Made by a program: the position numbers and the translations under genes
From: CAZFVY01 sp964522665
GTDB lineage: Bacteria; Verrucomicrobiota; Verrucomicrobiia; Limisphaerales; CAZFVY01
DNA: 7,880 nucleotides
Assembly: GCA_964522665.1 (NCBI GenBank)
Contig: CAZFVY010000174.1
Span: 1-7,880 of the forward strand
Direction of reading: 5' to 3'
Shown: positions 1-6,421 of the stretch, one piece after another
How the letters are laid out: the number at the start of each line of letters is the position of its first letter
Position numbering within the stretch: position 1 is the stretch's first letter
The notes under the pieces: generated by a model
The model's input: the letters and a program-made list of their open reading frames with translations, nothing else
Told to the model about the DNA's origin: nothing
Databases searched by the model: none

Positions 1-109
1 TGCCCTCTCGCACCACAAGCTGTAGCGGTCGGTGGAGTCACGTACATAGCCCTAATAGAAAATGACCCGAGTCTTTGGCATCCCTTATCTGGCTCATTTC
101 TTTATCCGA

Positions 110-138
110 ATAATATAGCAATAATGCGATACAGTCAA
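110..138 (-). promoter_or_regulatory. sigma70-type promoter reading out of the left edge
   Basis: Read on the minus strand, TTGACT (138-133) is followed after exactly 17 bases by TATTAT (115-110). Each box matches the sigma70 consensus at five of six positions. Transcription would start near 103 and run toward base 1. It lies in the most AT-rich patch of the window. Only about 100 bases of the transcript are visible. They contain a 19-codon frame that stops at about 44-46 and nothing I recognise, so the target could be a gene or RNA beyond the edge. It is divergent from the BlaI-family gene, so both could share control by the dyads at 233-271. Confidence 0.55.
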
Positions 139-223
139 TAGAACTTTTTGCGGCATTTTCACGGTCGCCGAGCGTCGCCCACGAACCAGGATCGGCGATT
201 TGGCGGCGCCGCGAAATAAACCG

Positions 224-271
224 TTGACACCTGTTACAAGATGTCACACATTGCATATGTGACAACTGTAC
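224..271 (+). promoter_or_regulatory. putative BlaI operator cluster and promoter region
   Basis: Three overlapping dyads with ACA...TGT cores lie just before the BlaI-family start codon. They are 233-247 (GTTACA, 3-base centre, TGTCAC), 243-263 (GTCACACAT, 3-base centre, ATATGTGAC; 8 of 10 pairs match) and 262-269 (ACA-AC-TGT). BlaI/MecI proteins are known to bind dyads with TACA/TGTA-like half-sites and to repress their own operon, which fits this position. A perfect -35 box TTGACA is at 224-229. The -10 at 17-base spacing (CACATT, 247-252) is poor and lies inside the dyads, so the promoter assignment is weaker than the operator assignment. Confidence 0.5.
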
Positions 272-281
272 CACTTAGGTC

Positions 282-662
282 ATGAAGGGACCCATTCACA
301 TTGCCGACGCCGAGTGGGAGGTGATGACCGTCGTTTGGGAGCGGGGACCCGTCGCCGCCAGCGTCGTCGCGGATTTGCTCGTGGAGAGGAAGCGCTGGAC
401 GCTGGCGACGGTGCGGACTTTGTTGCGCCGCTTGACGAACAAAGGGGCATTGGAGCAGCGTTTGGAGGGCAAACGCTTTCTCTACACCGCGCGCGTCTCC
501 CGTGAGGAATGCGTGCGCCACGAGAGCGAGTCGTTCCTCGAGCGCGTGCTCGGCCGCACCCCGTCGGTGGCGATCTTGCATCTGGTGCGCAAGGCCGATT
601 TGTCAGAAAAGGACATTCAGGAACTGCGCCGCATTCTGCGCGAAAAGGAGAAGAAGCCGTGA
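282..662 (+). CDS. BlaI/MecI/CopY-family transcriptional repressor
   Basis: This 126-residue protein has the usual length and layout of BlaI/MecI repressors. The N-terminal IADAEWEVMTVVWERGP (7-23) is the family signature. WTLATVRTLLRRLTNKG (39-55) is the winged-helix recognition region, the wing is LEGKRFLYTARV (60-71), and a charged helical tail (about 80-126) is the expected dimerisation part. Proteins of this family repress their own operon until a partner M56 membrane protease triggers their inactivation, and that partner follows directly. The ATG at 282 has only a weak AGG upstream (277-279) but gives the standard N-terminus. Its stop overlaps the next start (GTGA, 659-662), so the two genes are translationally coupled. 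No beta-lactamase is visible, so the controlled process is unknown. The family is certain; the targets are not. Confidence 0.93.
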   Translation: MKGPIHIADAEWEVMTVVWERGPVAASVVADLLVERKRWTLATVRTLLRRLTNKGALEQRLEGKRFLYTARVSREECVRHESESFLERVLGRTPSVAILHLVRKADLSEKDIQELRRILREKEKKP

Positions 663-3600
663 ACCCGCTGCTGCGCCTGGGAGAAAGCGTCTTCGCGGTG
701 GTACTTCACACCTCCTGGCAGGCGGCGGCGCTCGCCGCCTTGATTTTGCTCACCCAACGTGCACTCGGCTCGCGGCTGGCGGCTGGCTGGCGCTATGGTC
801 TCTGGCTCCTGCTTGTCACGCGCCTGCTGTTGCCCGTTTCGCTGCCGGCGCCGATTAGCGTCTTCAATTTGTCTAAACTTCCCGTGGCGCGGTTGGCCGC
901 TGGGCGGCTCAATGAGATAAGCTCCCCGCCGCCCCTCGCCTCGACGCTTCGCGCGTCGCCGCCGGAGAGTCCGCCAGCGCCGCGAGGAATCGTCGAACGT
1001 TACCGCGTCGTTCCGGTTGCCGTCGCGACCCCGAACCATCCTGACGTCATTTCGGCGCCGGCTCCTAGCCAAGCCGGCGCGGCTCGTTCGGCTCCGGCTC
1101 CGGCCGCGCGAACGTTAGATTGGTGGGGAATCGCGGTAGCTGTGTGGCTCGGCGGGGCTCTCCTACTCGGTTGCCGCCTCCTGGGGTCGAGTCTGCGATT
1201 TCAACGCCGCTTACGCGCCTATCTACCGGTTTCGGCTCCGTCCGCGACCCAACTTTTGCAGGAATGCGCTGCGATTCTCGGAGTGCGTACGGCAGTACTC
1301 CTGCTCGAATGCGCCGAGGTATCCGCGCCGGCCGTCTGCGGTTTACGGCGGAAGAAACTCTTGCTGCCGGAAGGATCGTTGGACCGCTTTACGATCGCGG
1401 AACTGCGCTGCATTTTCCTGCATGAGCTGGCGCACGTCAAACGGCGCGATTTGGAAGTGGATTGCCTCGTCGCCCTGCTCCAAGTGGCCCATTGGTTCAA
1501 TCCGGCGCTTTGGTTTGCCTTCGCGCGTATGCGAGCCGATCGTGAACTGGCCGCGGACGCGCTCGCCCTGGGACGCGCGGGAGATCGTGATGCCCTGGCC
1601 TACGGTGAAACGATTCTGAAGGTGCTCGAAGGTCTCACCCGCGCGCCGGCCCGGCCGGGATTGGTCGGCATCGGGGAAGACCAGGCGGGGATGAGGGAAC
1701 GCATGCGGGCGATCGCCGGGCGCGGCGGCGTCAAGACCTGGCGCTGGTGCGCCGCCGCGCTGGCCCTCGCGCTCGCCGGACTGGCGTTGACGGACGCCAA
1801 GGAAGCTCGGCCGGCCGAGCCAGCGGTCGAGCAACCCGTCGAAGCTCCAGCGCGCCCGAGCGGGTCGCCAAAAAGTCCGGCGCCACCGGCCGCAGGATGG
1901 CGTCGTTTCGCGGTTCGCGCGAGAGATTACGACACCACCAACGCGCTCAGCAACGTGACGATCCGCGTGGAACTCGAGTATCACGGGGCGCCGACGCGAG
2001 TTGAAACGCTGACCACTGGCCCTGACGGGCGGGTGGCGTTCGATTTCCTGACGACCAACCTCAAACGCCTCGGCTATCACGCTCAGCAACCGGCGGGCGT
2101 GTCGCTGGATGGCGACTGGCACGAACAGGAGATAACGCGTCTTCCCGATGAGTTTGAAATCAAATTGAGCCAGGGAGTGGAGCTCGGCGGCATTGTTACC
2201 GATGAGGCGGGAAAGCCCGTGTCAGGCGCGGTGGTCTCATTCGACGCGACGTTGAACATTCAATTTGGTGAAGGCGCGCCGCTGGCCGTCCGGGTCTGGC
2301 GCACCCACGCGGGCGATCAGCTGGCGGTCACGGACGCCGCCGGAAATTGGCGCGCGCGGTATCTGTATCCAACCGTTCGCTGGGCTGAGCTGAGAATTCA
2401 CCACCCGGATTTTGCGGACTTCTCTGGCTCGACGGAGCTTGCCACCGCGATGCAAGCGGAGGGGCGGGGAACGCGCCTGGAGTATGATCAATTGCTCGGG
2501 CGTCGCGCCCGTTTCGTCATGACCGAGGGCGAGACAGCCACGGGGCGCGTCGTGGGTGAGGATGGACAGCCGATTTCCGGCGTAGCGATTCACTGCGCCG
2601 AGCCGTCGCCAGATTCAGGTGGCGGCGCCTCGGCATTGCGCGGTCAGCGCGTGGTGAGGTCCGATGCGGACGGGAGGTTTCAGATGGCGCATGTCCCGTC
2701 GCGCGCCGTGGTCTGGTGGATTCAGGAGACCGGCCGCGCTCCCGTGGTCGTAAGCCGATCGGCCAAGGCGCCAAATAATCCCATTGAGCTTATCGTAGGT
2801 CCCGGTCGTACGGTTTCCGGCGTCGTCGTGGACAAGGAAGGTAACCCGATCTCAGGCGCGGCGGTCGCGTTGATCCACGGCGCTGGGTGGGGAGGGGTTG
2901 ATTGGGCAACGACCACCGACGCGCGCGGGCGTTTCATATGGGATCATGCTCCCGCCAAAAAATTCCAATTGGAAATCGCAAATGACGGTTACTTGACGGG
3001 GCGGTTCAACGCTAACGCCGAGGGGACGAGTGAGACGACCATTACCCTCGAAAAGACGATGAAGATTACCGGTCGAGTGATCGACGCCCGAACCAAACGG
3101 CCGGTCGAGCGCTTCCTCATCCGATGGCTCGATCGCGACGATCCGCGCCAACTTGGCTCCTCAGCGGCCAGCGTCATTCCCGGATCGAATGGCGCCTACG
3201 CGCTTGACCTGGGGCGCCTCTACGCGCGCACCTGGGGCGGGGGTTACGCCGGAGTCTGCGCCTTCCGGATTGAAGCGGACGGCTATGCCTCGACGGATTC
3301 GCCGAAGTTTACATCGCGCGCGGGACACGTCGCCGACGCATCCTACGATATCGAACTGAATCCGGTTCCGCAGATCGTTGGAACGGTTACCGATGCCGCT
3401 GGTAACCCGGCGCGGGGCGCTCAAGTCGCGCTCGAAGGGCCCGGCTCCAGATTGCTGCTGACCGGCAGTCCGACTTTTCATGAATCGGCGGACGGCTTGT
3501 ATCGAGTGACCGATGAGCAGGGCCGTTTTCGCCTCAATTCCGATTCCACGGCGACGGGCTTGATCGCCATCCGTCACGATGGGATCGCGATCCTTGGGAA

Positions 3601-4765
3601 AGATGAATTGGCTGGCAATGTGACGCTCAATCTTCGGCCCTGGGGACGACTTGTGGGCACGGTCCGAGAGTACGGCCGTCCCGTGACCAACCAGCAAGTA
3701 TGGGTCAGCGCCGCGACCTCCGCCAACCCTTGGACTGCCGAGTTCCGGACCGAGATGCGGGGAGATACCGATGGAAGCGGGCATTTTTCCTTTGATTGTG
3801 TTCCGACCGGCGATTACTCGGTTCAACGGTTTATTTACGACGCCCAAGGCAATGGTTCGAGCGGACCGGGAACCCGCGTCCGTGTTAGTTCCGGAGCGAC
3901 GACCTCAGTGGTGATCGGCGGGACGGGTCGTCGCGTCATCGGTCGATTTACCATCAAGAATCCCTACGTATCCATCGACTGGGGCCGGAATCGCGATTGG
4001 CTTTCGATCAGCTCGGTCCGGCCGACGCCGCCGGCTGGTCTTAAATCGGCCGATGAATTGACCGTTTGGCAAAATATGCCGGCCATTAAACAGGCGTTGG
4101 ACGCCTATCGTTCGTACCCGGCGCGACTCGCGCCAGATGGTTCGTTCACGATCGAAGAAATGGCTCCTGGCAGTTACTCCATCCGCCTTCAAATCTACGA
4201 CCCCCGTGACCCCAGCGCATTTGCCCACAGCCGCTACCTCGCGGAATATCACGCGACCTTCGAGGTGCCCGCCGACGGCGTGTCGGGCGAAGAGAAGCCC
4301 TTGGATATTGGCAGTTTTGACGTGACGTTGAAGCCGCAAATTGAAATGGGCCGCACACTCGCGCCCCCGTTTGAAGCGACCGAGATGAATGGGAAAAAGT
4401 TCGCGCTCGCCGATTTTCGAGGAAAGTATGTGGTCCTCGATTTTTGGGCCACCTGGTGCGGCCCATGTCTCGCGGCGCTTCCGGACCTTAAGAAAGCCCA
4501 GGAAAAATTCGGCGCGCGCCCAGACTTCGCGCTCGTCGGTCTAAGCCTGGACAACAACATCGCCGAGGCGCGCGACTTCCTCGCGAAGAATGACCTGCCT
4601 TGGACCCAAGGTTTTTTGGGCTCCGTTCTCGATGGCAAGACTCCGACCGACTACGGCGTGTCGGGCATCCCGGCGCTCTTCATCATCAATCCAGACGGGA
4701 AGTTCGTGGAGACCATCCAAGACTCCGCGTCACTCACCTCGACTCTCGAAAAGTATCTCAAGTAG
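659..4765 (+). CDS. BlaR1-type M56 membrane metallopeptidase fused to carboxypeptidase-regulatory repeats and TlpA-like thioredoxin
   Basis: This is a 1368-residue multidomain sensor-type protein. Membrane segments are at about 11-31, 46-64 and 155-176. The M56 peptidase core has HELAH (255-259) as zinc site and catalytic motif, and RELAAD (295-300) supplies the third ligand. A fourth membrane segment (361-379) and a Pro/Ala linker lead outside the membrane. About six carboxypeptidase-regulatory-like repeats follow, with first strands near 510, 628, 720, 804, 907 and 999 (for example SGVVVDKEGNPISG). A thioredoxin/TlpA domain (about 1240-1368) carries WCGPC (1266-1270) and the cis-proline motif GIP (1336-1338). 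BlaR1/MecR1 carry a penicillin-binding sensor instead; none is present here. The GTG start at 659 is chosen because AGGAG (646-650) sits eight bases upstream and the start overlaps the repressor stop. An in-frame ATG at 509 would add 50 residues lying within the repressor gene. The inferred role is a periplasmic signal, perhaps redox, that activates proteolysis of the repressor. Confidence 0.9.
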   Translation: MNPLLRLGESVFAVVLHTSWQAAALAALILLTQRALGSRLAAGWRYGLWLLLVTRLLLPVSLPAPISVFNLSKLPVARLAAGRLNEISSPPPLASTLRASPPESPPAPRGIVERYRVVPVAVATPNHPDVISAPAPSQAGAARSAPAPAARTLDWWGIAVAVWLGGALLLGCRLLGSSLRFQRRLRAYLPVSAPSATQLLQECAAILGVRTAVLLLECAEVSAPAVCGLRRKKLLLPEGSLDRFTIAELRCIFLHELAHVKRRDLEVDCLVALLQVAHWFNPALWFAFARMRADRELAADALALGRAGDRDALAYGETILKVLEGLTRAPARPGLVGIGEDQAGMRERMRAIAGRGGVKTWRWCAAALALALAGLALTDAKEARPAEPAVEQPVEAPARPSGSPKSPAPPAAGWRRFAVRARDYDTTNALSNVTIRVELEYHGAPTRVETLTTGPDGRVAFDFLTTNLKRLGYHAQQPAGVSLDGDWHEQEITRLPDEFEIKLSQGVELGGIVTDEAGKPVSGAVVSFDATLNIQFGEGAPLAVRVWRTHAGDQLAVTDAAGNWRARYLYPTVRWAELRIHHPDFADFSGSTELATAMQAEGRGTRLEYDQLLGRRARFVMTEGETATGRVVGEDGQPISGVAIHCAEPSPDSGGGASALRGQRVVRSDADGRFQMAHVPSRAVVWWIQETGRAPVVVSRSAKAPNNPIELIVGPGRTVSGVVVDKEGNPISGAAVALIHGAGWGGVDWATTTDARGRFIWDHAPAKKFQLEIANDGYLTGRFNANAEGTSETTITLEKTMKITGRVIDARTKRPVERFLIRWLDRDDPRQLGSSAASVIPGSNGAYALDLGRLYARTWGGGYAGVCAFRIEADGYASTDSPKFTSRAGHVADASYDIELNPVPQIVGTVTDAAGNPARGAQVALEGPGSRLLLTGSPTFHESADGLYRVTDEQGRFRLNSDSTATGLIAIRHDGIAILGKDELAGNVTLNLRPWGRLVGTVREYGRPVTNQQVWVSAATSANPWTAEFRTEMRGDTDGSGHFSFDCVPTGDYSVQRFIYDAQGNGSSGPGTRVRVSSGATTSVVIGGTGRRVIGRFTIKNPYVSIDWGRNRDWLSISSVRPTPPAGLKSADELTVWQNMPAIKQALDAYRSYPARLAPDGSFTIEEMAPGSYSIRLQIYDPRDPSAFAHSRYLAEYHATFEVPADGVSGEEKPLDIGSFDVTLKPQIEMGRTLAPPFEATEMNGKKFALADFRGKYVVLDFWATWCGPCLAALPDLKKAQEKFGARPDFALVGLSLDNNIAEARDFLAKNDLPWTQGFLGSVLDGKTPTDYGVSGIPALFIINPDGKFVETIQDSASLTSTLEKYLK

Positions 4766-4788
4766 AGCGACCGCCGCGTGCTCCATTG

Positions 4789-4815
4789 CGCCGCCCATTT
4801 ACAGCGATGGCGGCG
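4789..4815. terminator. GC-rich hairpin between convergent genes
   Basis: An arm at 4789-4798 (CGCCGCCCAT) pairs with 4807-4815 (ATGGCGGCG) in nine base pairs with one bulged C and an eight-base loop. It lies between the end of the M56 fusion gene (4765) and the stop of the convergent membrane protein gene (4845), where a bidirectional terminator is expected. Neither side has a run of T, so this is not a canonical intrinsic terminator. Confidence 0.4.
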
Positions 4816-4844
4816 AAGGTGTGACCCCGCGCCGACCGAGCGAC

Positions 4845-5591
4845 TCAGATATCCGGAACGGTTGACGGAGTCGCCGCCGACTTCCACCAAACGCGCGCCA
4901 CGCCGCTGCCAATCGCCCCAAGGAGACTGCCGACCAGCAGCCCCGCGACGAGATGCGTGAATCCGGCTTCCAAGGAATTGGCGATGCCAAAGGCCCGCGC
5001 GTCGCCCCAACCACTTTGTTTGAACTCTTCCCAGCTCCGGATGTAATCCAGCGACGGAACCTCAAAAAACATCAGCCCGAATCCAAAGCTCACCGCCATC
5101 AGTACGCTCATGACCGCGCTCCAACAGCCGGCCAGAATTCCCAACGGCCCGCTGGCGGTGTTGCGCGCCGCCACGAACCCCGCGATGCCCCAGAGGATAA
5201 ACGTGAGGCCCATGAAGGCCAAGGTAAGCCGGCCGTTCTCACCGACGTGACGGCCGAAGTTCTCCAAGACCATGTGAACGACCAACAATCCGCCGCCGCC
5301 AAGCCCCCACGCCGTAGCTGGCCACAATGCGTCCGGTAACCGCGCGCTCTTGACCGCCGTCGCGGCGCAGGCGAAGCCGGCGCCGGCGGCCAACCCGATC
5401 ACCGGTTCGACGATAAAGCGAAGCGCGCCGGGCAGCGCCAAGAGCGGACGGTAAAGAGCCACCTGAATGAGAACGAGCCCAAGATTGAGGGCGACCACGA
5501 TCAAGAGGCCGCGGCGCAGGAGTGAAATCTGCGTCATAGAGATATGAAGAATCCTGCGCAAAAAGTGCGCCGAATTCAAGCCACCAATCAT
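4845..5591 (-). CDS. polytopic membrane protein of unknown function
   Basis: I do not recognise the family. The 248-residue product is strongly hydrophobic with about six predicted transmembrane helices. Counted from the second methionine (residue 19 of the long form), they lie near 10-30, 37-59, 71-90, 101-122, 129-153 and 188-214. Between helices five and six is a polar loop with EVPSLDYIRSWEEFKQSG. The start is uncertain. ATG 5591 directly follows the stop of the sigma remnant (TGAATG) and has GGA at suitable spacing. ATG 5537 would give a 230-residue protein starting MTQISLLRRG, a more usual beginning for a membrane protein, but its AGGA is 14 bases away. The gene has the same orientation as the intact sigma gene and was probably its immediate downstream neighbour before the intervening DNA arrived. 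It converges on the M56 fusion gene. Confidence 0.75.
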   Translation of the reverse strand: MIGGLNSAHFLRRILHISMTQISLLRRGLLIVVALNLGLVLIQVALYRPLLALPGALRFIVEPVIGLAAGAGFACAATAVKSARLPDALWPATAWGLGGGGLLVVHMVLENFGRHVGENGRLTLAFMGLTFILWGIAGFVAARNTASGPLGILAGCWSAVMSVLMAVSFGFGLMFFEVPSLDYIRSWEEFKQSGWGDARAFGIANSLEAGFTHLVAGLLVGSLLGAIGSGVARVWWKSAATPSTVPDI

Positions 5592-5736
5592 TCAATTCCA
5601 CGCCGCTTGCCGCGGGGCTTCCAGTTTCTCGATCCGTTTGCGCAGTTTCTTCAACGCTTGATATTCGATCTGACGGATGCGCTCGCGGGAGACGCCGAAT
5701 TGCGCGCCGATTTCCTCGCGCGTCGTTTCGTCGGCG
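5589..5736. repeat. 148-bp direct repeat, copy 1 (pairs with 6422-6569)
   Basis: Aligned by eye at a constant offset of 833 bases, this copy differs from 6422-6569 at seven positions (5654, 5673, 5690, 5709, 5719, 5725, 5730), giving about 95% identity with no gaps. Four differences are synonymous and three change residues in the sigma reading frame. Identity begins three bases beyond the sigma stop codon and ends inside the coding sequence. Confidence 0.9.
5592..5736 (-). pseudogene. remnant of a sigma-70 factor 3' end (region 4.2)
   Basis: The minus strand encodes, in frame to its own stop, the last 48 or so residues of a sigma-70 factor. This includes the -35-binding helix-turn-helix (EEIGAQFGVSRERIRQ) and the tail LEAPRQAAWN, matching the intact sigma gene at 6425-7462. 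At the protein level three residues differ: K to T, L to R, and T to S just before RERIRQ. Homology stops abruptly upstream of about 5736, and regions 1.2 to 4.1 are absent. The frame stays open to a GTG at 5777, so a 61-residue product containing only region 4.2 is conceivable, but I see no convincing ribosome binding site. I read it as a displaced or decayed gene end. Confidence 0.8.
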
Positions 5737-5929
5737 AGAGAGACTCGACCCCGGGGAAAGTCACGTTTCGGCCACACGACTTTTCTCGGAACCTCTGGAA
5801 CCGGATCGGTTGACGGTCACCCAACGCCCGCCTACCCTGCCGCCCACAGTCGATCCGGGTGAGCACGCGCGCGCAGAACGAGAGACAGTTTGGCCGGTGG
5901 CAGGAATTGCCCGATGGTGGCCGGCCGTC
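5737..5929. other. stretch without recognisable gene inside the bracketed segment
   Basis: Between the sigma remnant and the first small-protein frame I see no frame with protein-like composition on either strand. Reading frames here are shadows of the remnant or arginine/proline-rich. The stretch contains the candidate promoter at 5810-5838. GGCCGG motifs recur at about 5892-5926 but do not form a long hairpin. Confidence 0.5.
5810..5838 (+). promoter_or_regulatory. candidate promoter for the small-protein cassette
   Basis: TTGACG (5810-5815) is followed after 17 bases by TACCCT (5833-5838). The -35 matches five of six consensus positions. The -10 keeps only the key first, second and sixth positions. 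It points toward the two small plus-strand genes and would start transcription about 85 bases before the first. It is plausible from position and spacing but not strong. Confidence 0.3.
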
Positions 5930-6072
5930 ATGGCTGACGAGCCCGCTATGTAAAGGAGGTGGACCGTGAGGAGCGCACGACGCGATTTTGTCAGGAGGTT
6001 TACGACGAGAACAACAAGCTCGTCGAGGTCCACGAGAAATACCCGGTGGACAAAGGGCACAAGAAGGTTTAA
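5930..6072 (+). pseudogene. small conserved-looking protein, apparently frameshifted near its start
   Basis: The frame ending at TAA 6070-6072 encodes RYVKEVDREERTTRF followed by CQEVYDENNKLVEVHEKYPV and DKGHKKV. Its balanced, charged composition looks like a genuine small-protein C-terminus. It has no ATG and meets a stop at 5935-5937. In another frame, ATG 5930 reads MADEP and would join it if one base were restored between about 5941 and 5947, giving a protein of about 46 residues. A one-base deletion, or a sequencing error, is the simplest reading. An alternative is a short version from GTG 5959. The strong Shine-Dalgarno-like AAAGGAGG (5952-5959) lies within the codons for KEV and is probably coincidental. 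The next small gene begins 12 bases after the stop, suggesting a two-gene unit. Function unknown. Confidence 0.5.
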
Positions 6073-6084
6073 CCAAACTACATC

Positions 6085-6345
6085 ATGACGATAACGCGTG
6101 AGCTTGTGGCGGGGAAGTTAGCGGCTTACTTGCACCATGAACTTTCGCTTGCTGGCCTGGTGGAATGGGCTGAGGCTTCAATGTTGGAGGGCGCGTTCGA
6201 AGAATCGCGCTTCGACGGAATTCGCGACGCGGTCGCCCGTCTGGGTTTGGCTGATGTCCGCGCTTTTGGCCTGACGTGGGACGACTGTCAGGAGATTCTG
6301 CGGCAACTCGGGTATTCCGCCCGTATTGAGATTGCGGCAGCGTAG
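6085..6345 (+). CDS. small uncharacterised protein (86 aa)
   Basis: I cannot assign a family. The 86-residue product is acidic and looks helical. An N-terminal helix (ELVAGKLAAYLHHELSLAG, 5-23) is followed by a WAE segment, a second helix around FDGIRDAVARLGLADVRAFG, and a C-terminal part with TWDDCQEILRQLGY. It has no signal peptide or membrane segment, so it is probably cytosolic. It starts 12 bases after the stop of the preceding small frame and has no clear Shine-Dalgarno of its own, so coupled translation is likely. Codon use is protein-like and slightly less GC-rich than the flanking sigma gene. It lies in the segment bracketed by two sigma 3' ends, so it may have arrived with that segment. 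A two-gene toxin-antitoxin-like unit is possible from size and layout alone; no toxin fold is recognised. Confidence 0.7.
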   Translation: MTITRELVAGKLAAYLHHELSLAGLVEWAEASMLEGAFEESRFDGIRDAVARLGLADVRAFGLTWDDCQEILRQLGYSARIEIAAA

Positions 6346-6351
6346 CTAACT

Positions 6352-6395
6352 TCGGCCCCGCGAACGACGGACTGACTCCGTCGCCGCGAGGCCGA
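6352..6395. terminator. long imperfect hairpin between convergent genes
   Basis: Outer arms TCGGCCCCGCG (6352-6362) and CGCGAGGCCGA (6385-6395) pair at 10 of 11 positions. Inner arms GACGGA (6366-6371) and TCCGTC (6377-6382) pair perfectly around the loop CTGAC. An internal loop of three and two bases separates them. It starts seven bases after the small gene's stop and lies 29 bases beyond the sigma gene's stop on the other strand, so it could end transcription from both sides. There is no T run on either side. It belongs to the inserted segment, so an element-end function is also conceivable. Confidence 0.5.
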
Positions 6396-6421
6396 GGACC
6401 TTGCCGGGATCACCGGCTAGG

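Noticed and set aside
38..274. 78-codon open frame on the minus strand upstream of the BlaI-family gene
   Set aside because: It runs through the dyad cluster, has no recognisable motif or ribosome binding site, and its composition is not protein-like. Its end coincides with the transcript from the promoter at 110-138 only by orientation.
509..658. ATG 509 as start of the M56 fusion protein
   Set aside because: It would overlap half of the repressor gene and add arginine-rich residues that are not membrane-like. GTG 659 has AGGAG at good spacing and the typical four-base overlap.
1343..2122. Long minus-strand open frames opposite the M56 fusion gene (also 3161-3847 and 3905-4339)
   Set aside because: These are typical antisense shadows of a high-GC gene, with Arg-rich composition and no domain signatures.
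5966..6088. GTG-started 40-residue frame after AAAGGAGG that ends in an ATGA overlap with the 86-aa gene
   Set aside because: The signals look ideal, but the product is a low-complexity Arg/Thr/Ser string, while the neighbouring frame over the same bases encodes a balanced protein-like sequence; the Shine-Dalgarno match is explained by its K-E-V codons. It deserves a check if the other frame finds no homologues.
6067..6421. Integron-type attC recombination site around the small genes
   Set aside because: A single RYYYAAC-like match (GTTTAAC, 6067-6073) lies between the two genes, but no matching GTTRRRY partner frames the downstream hairpin.
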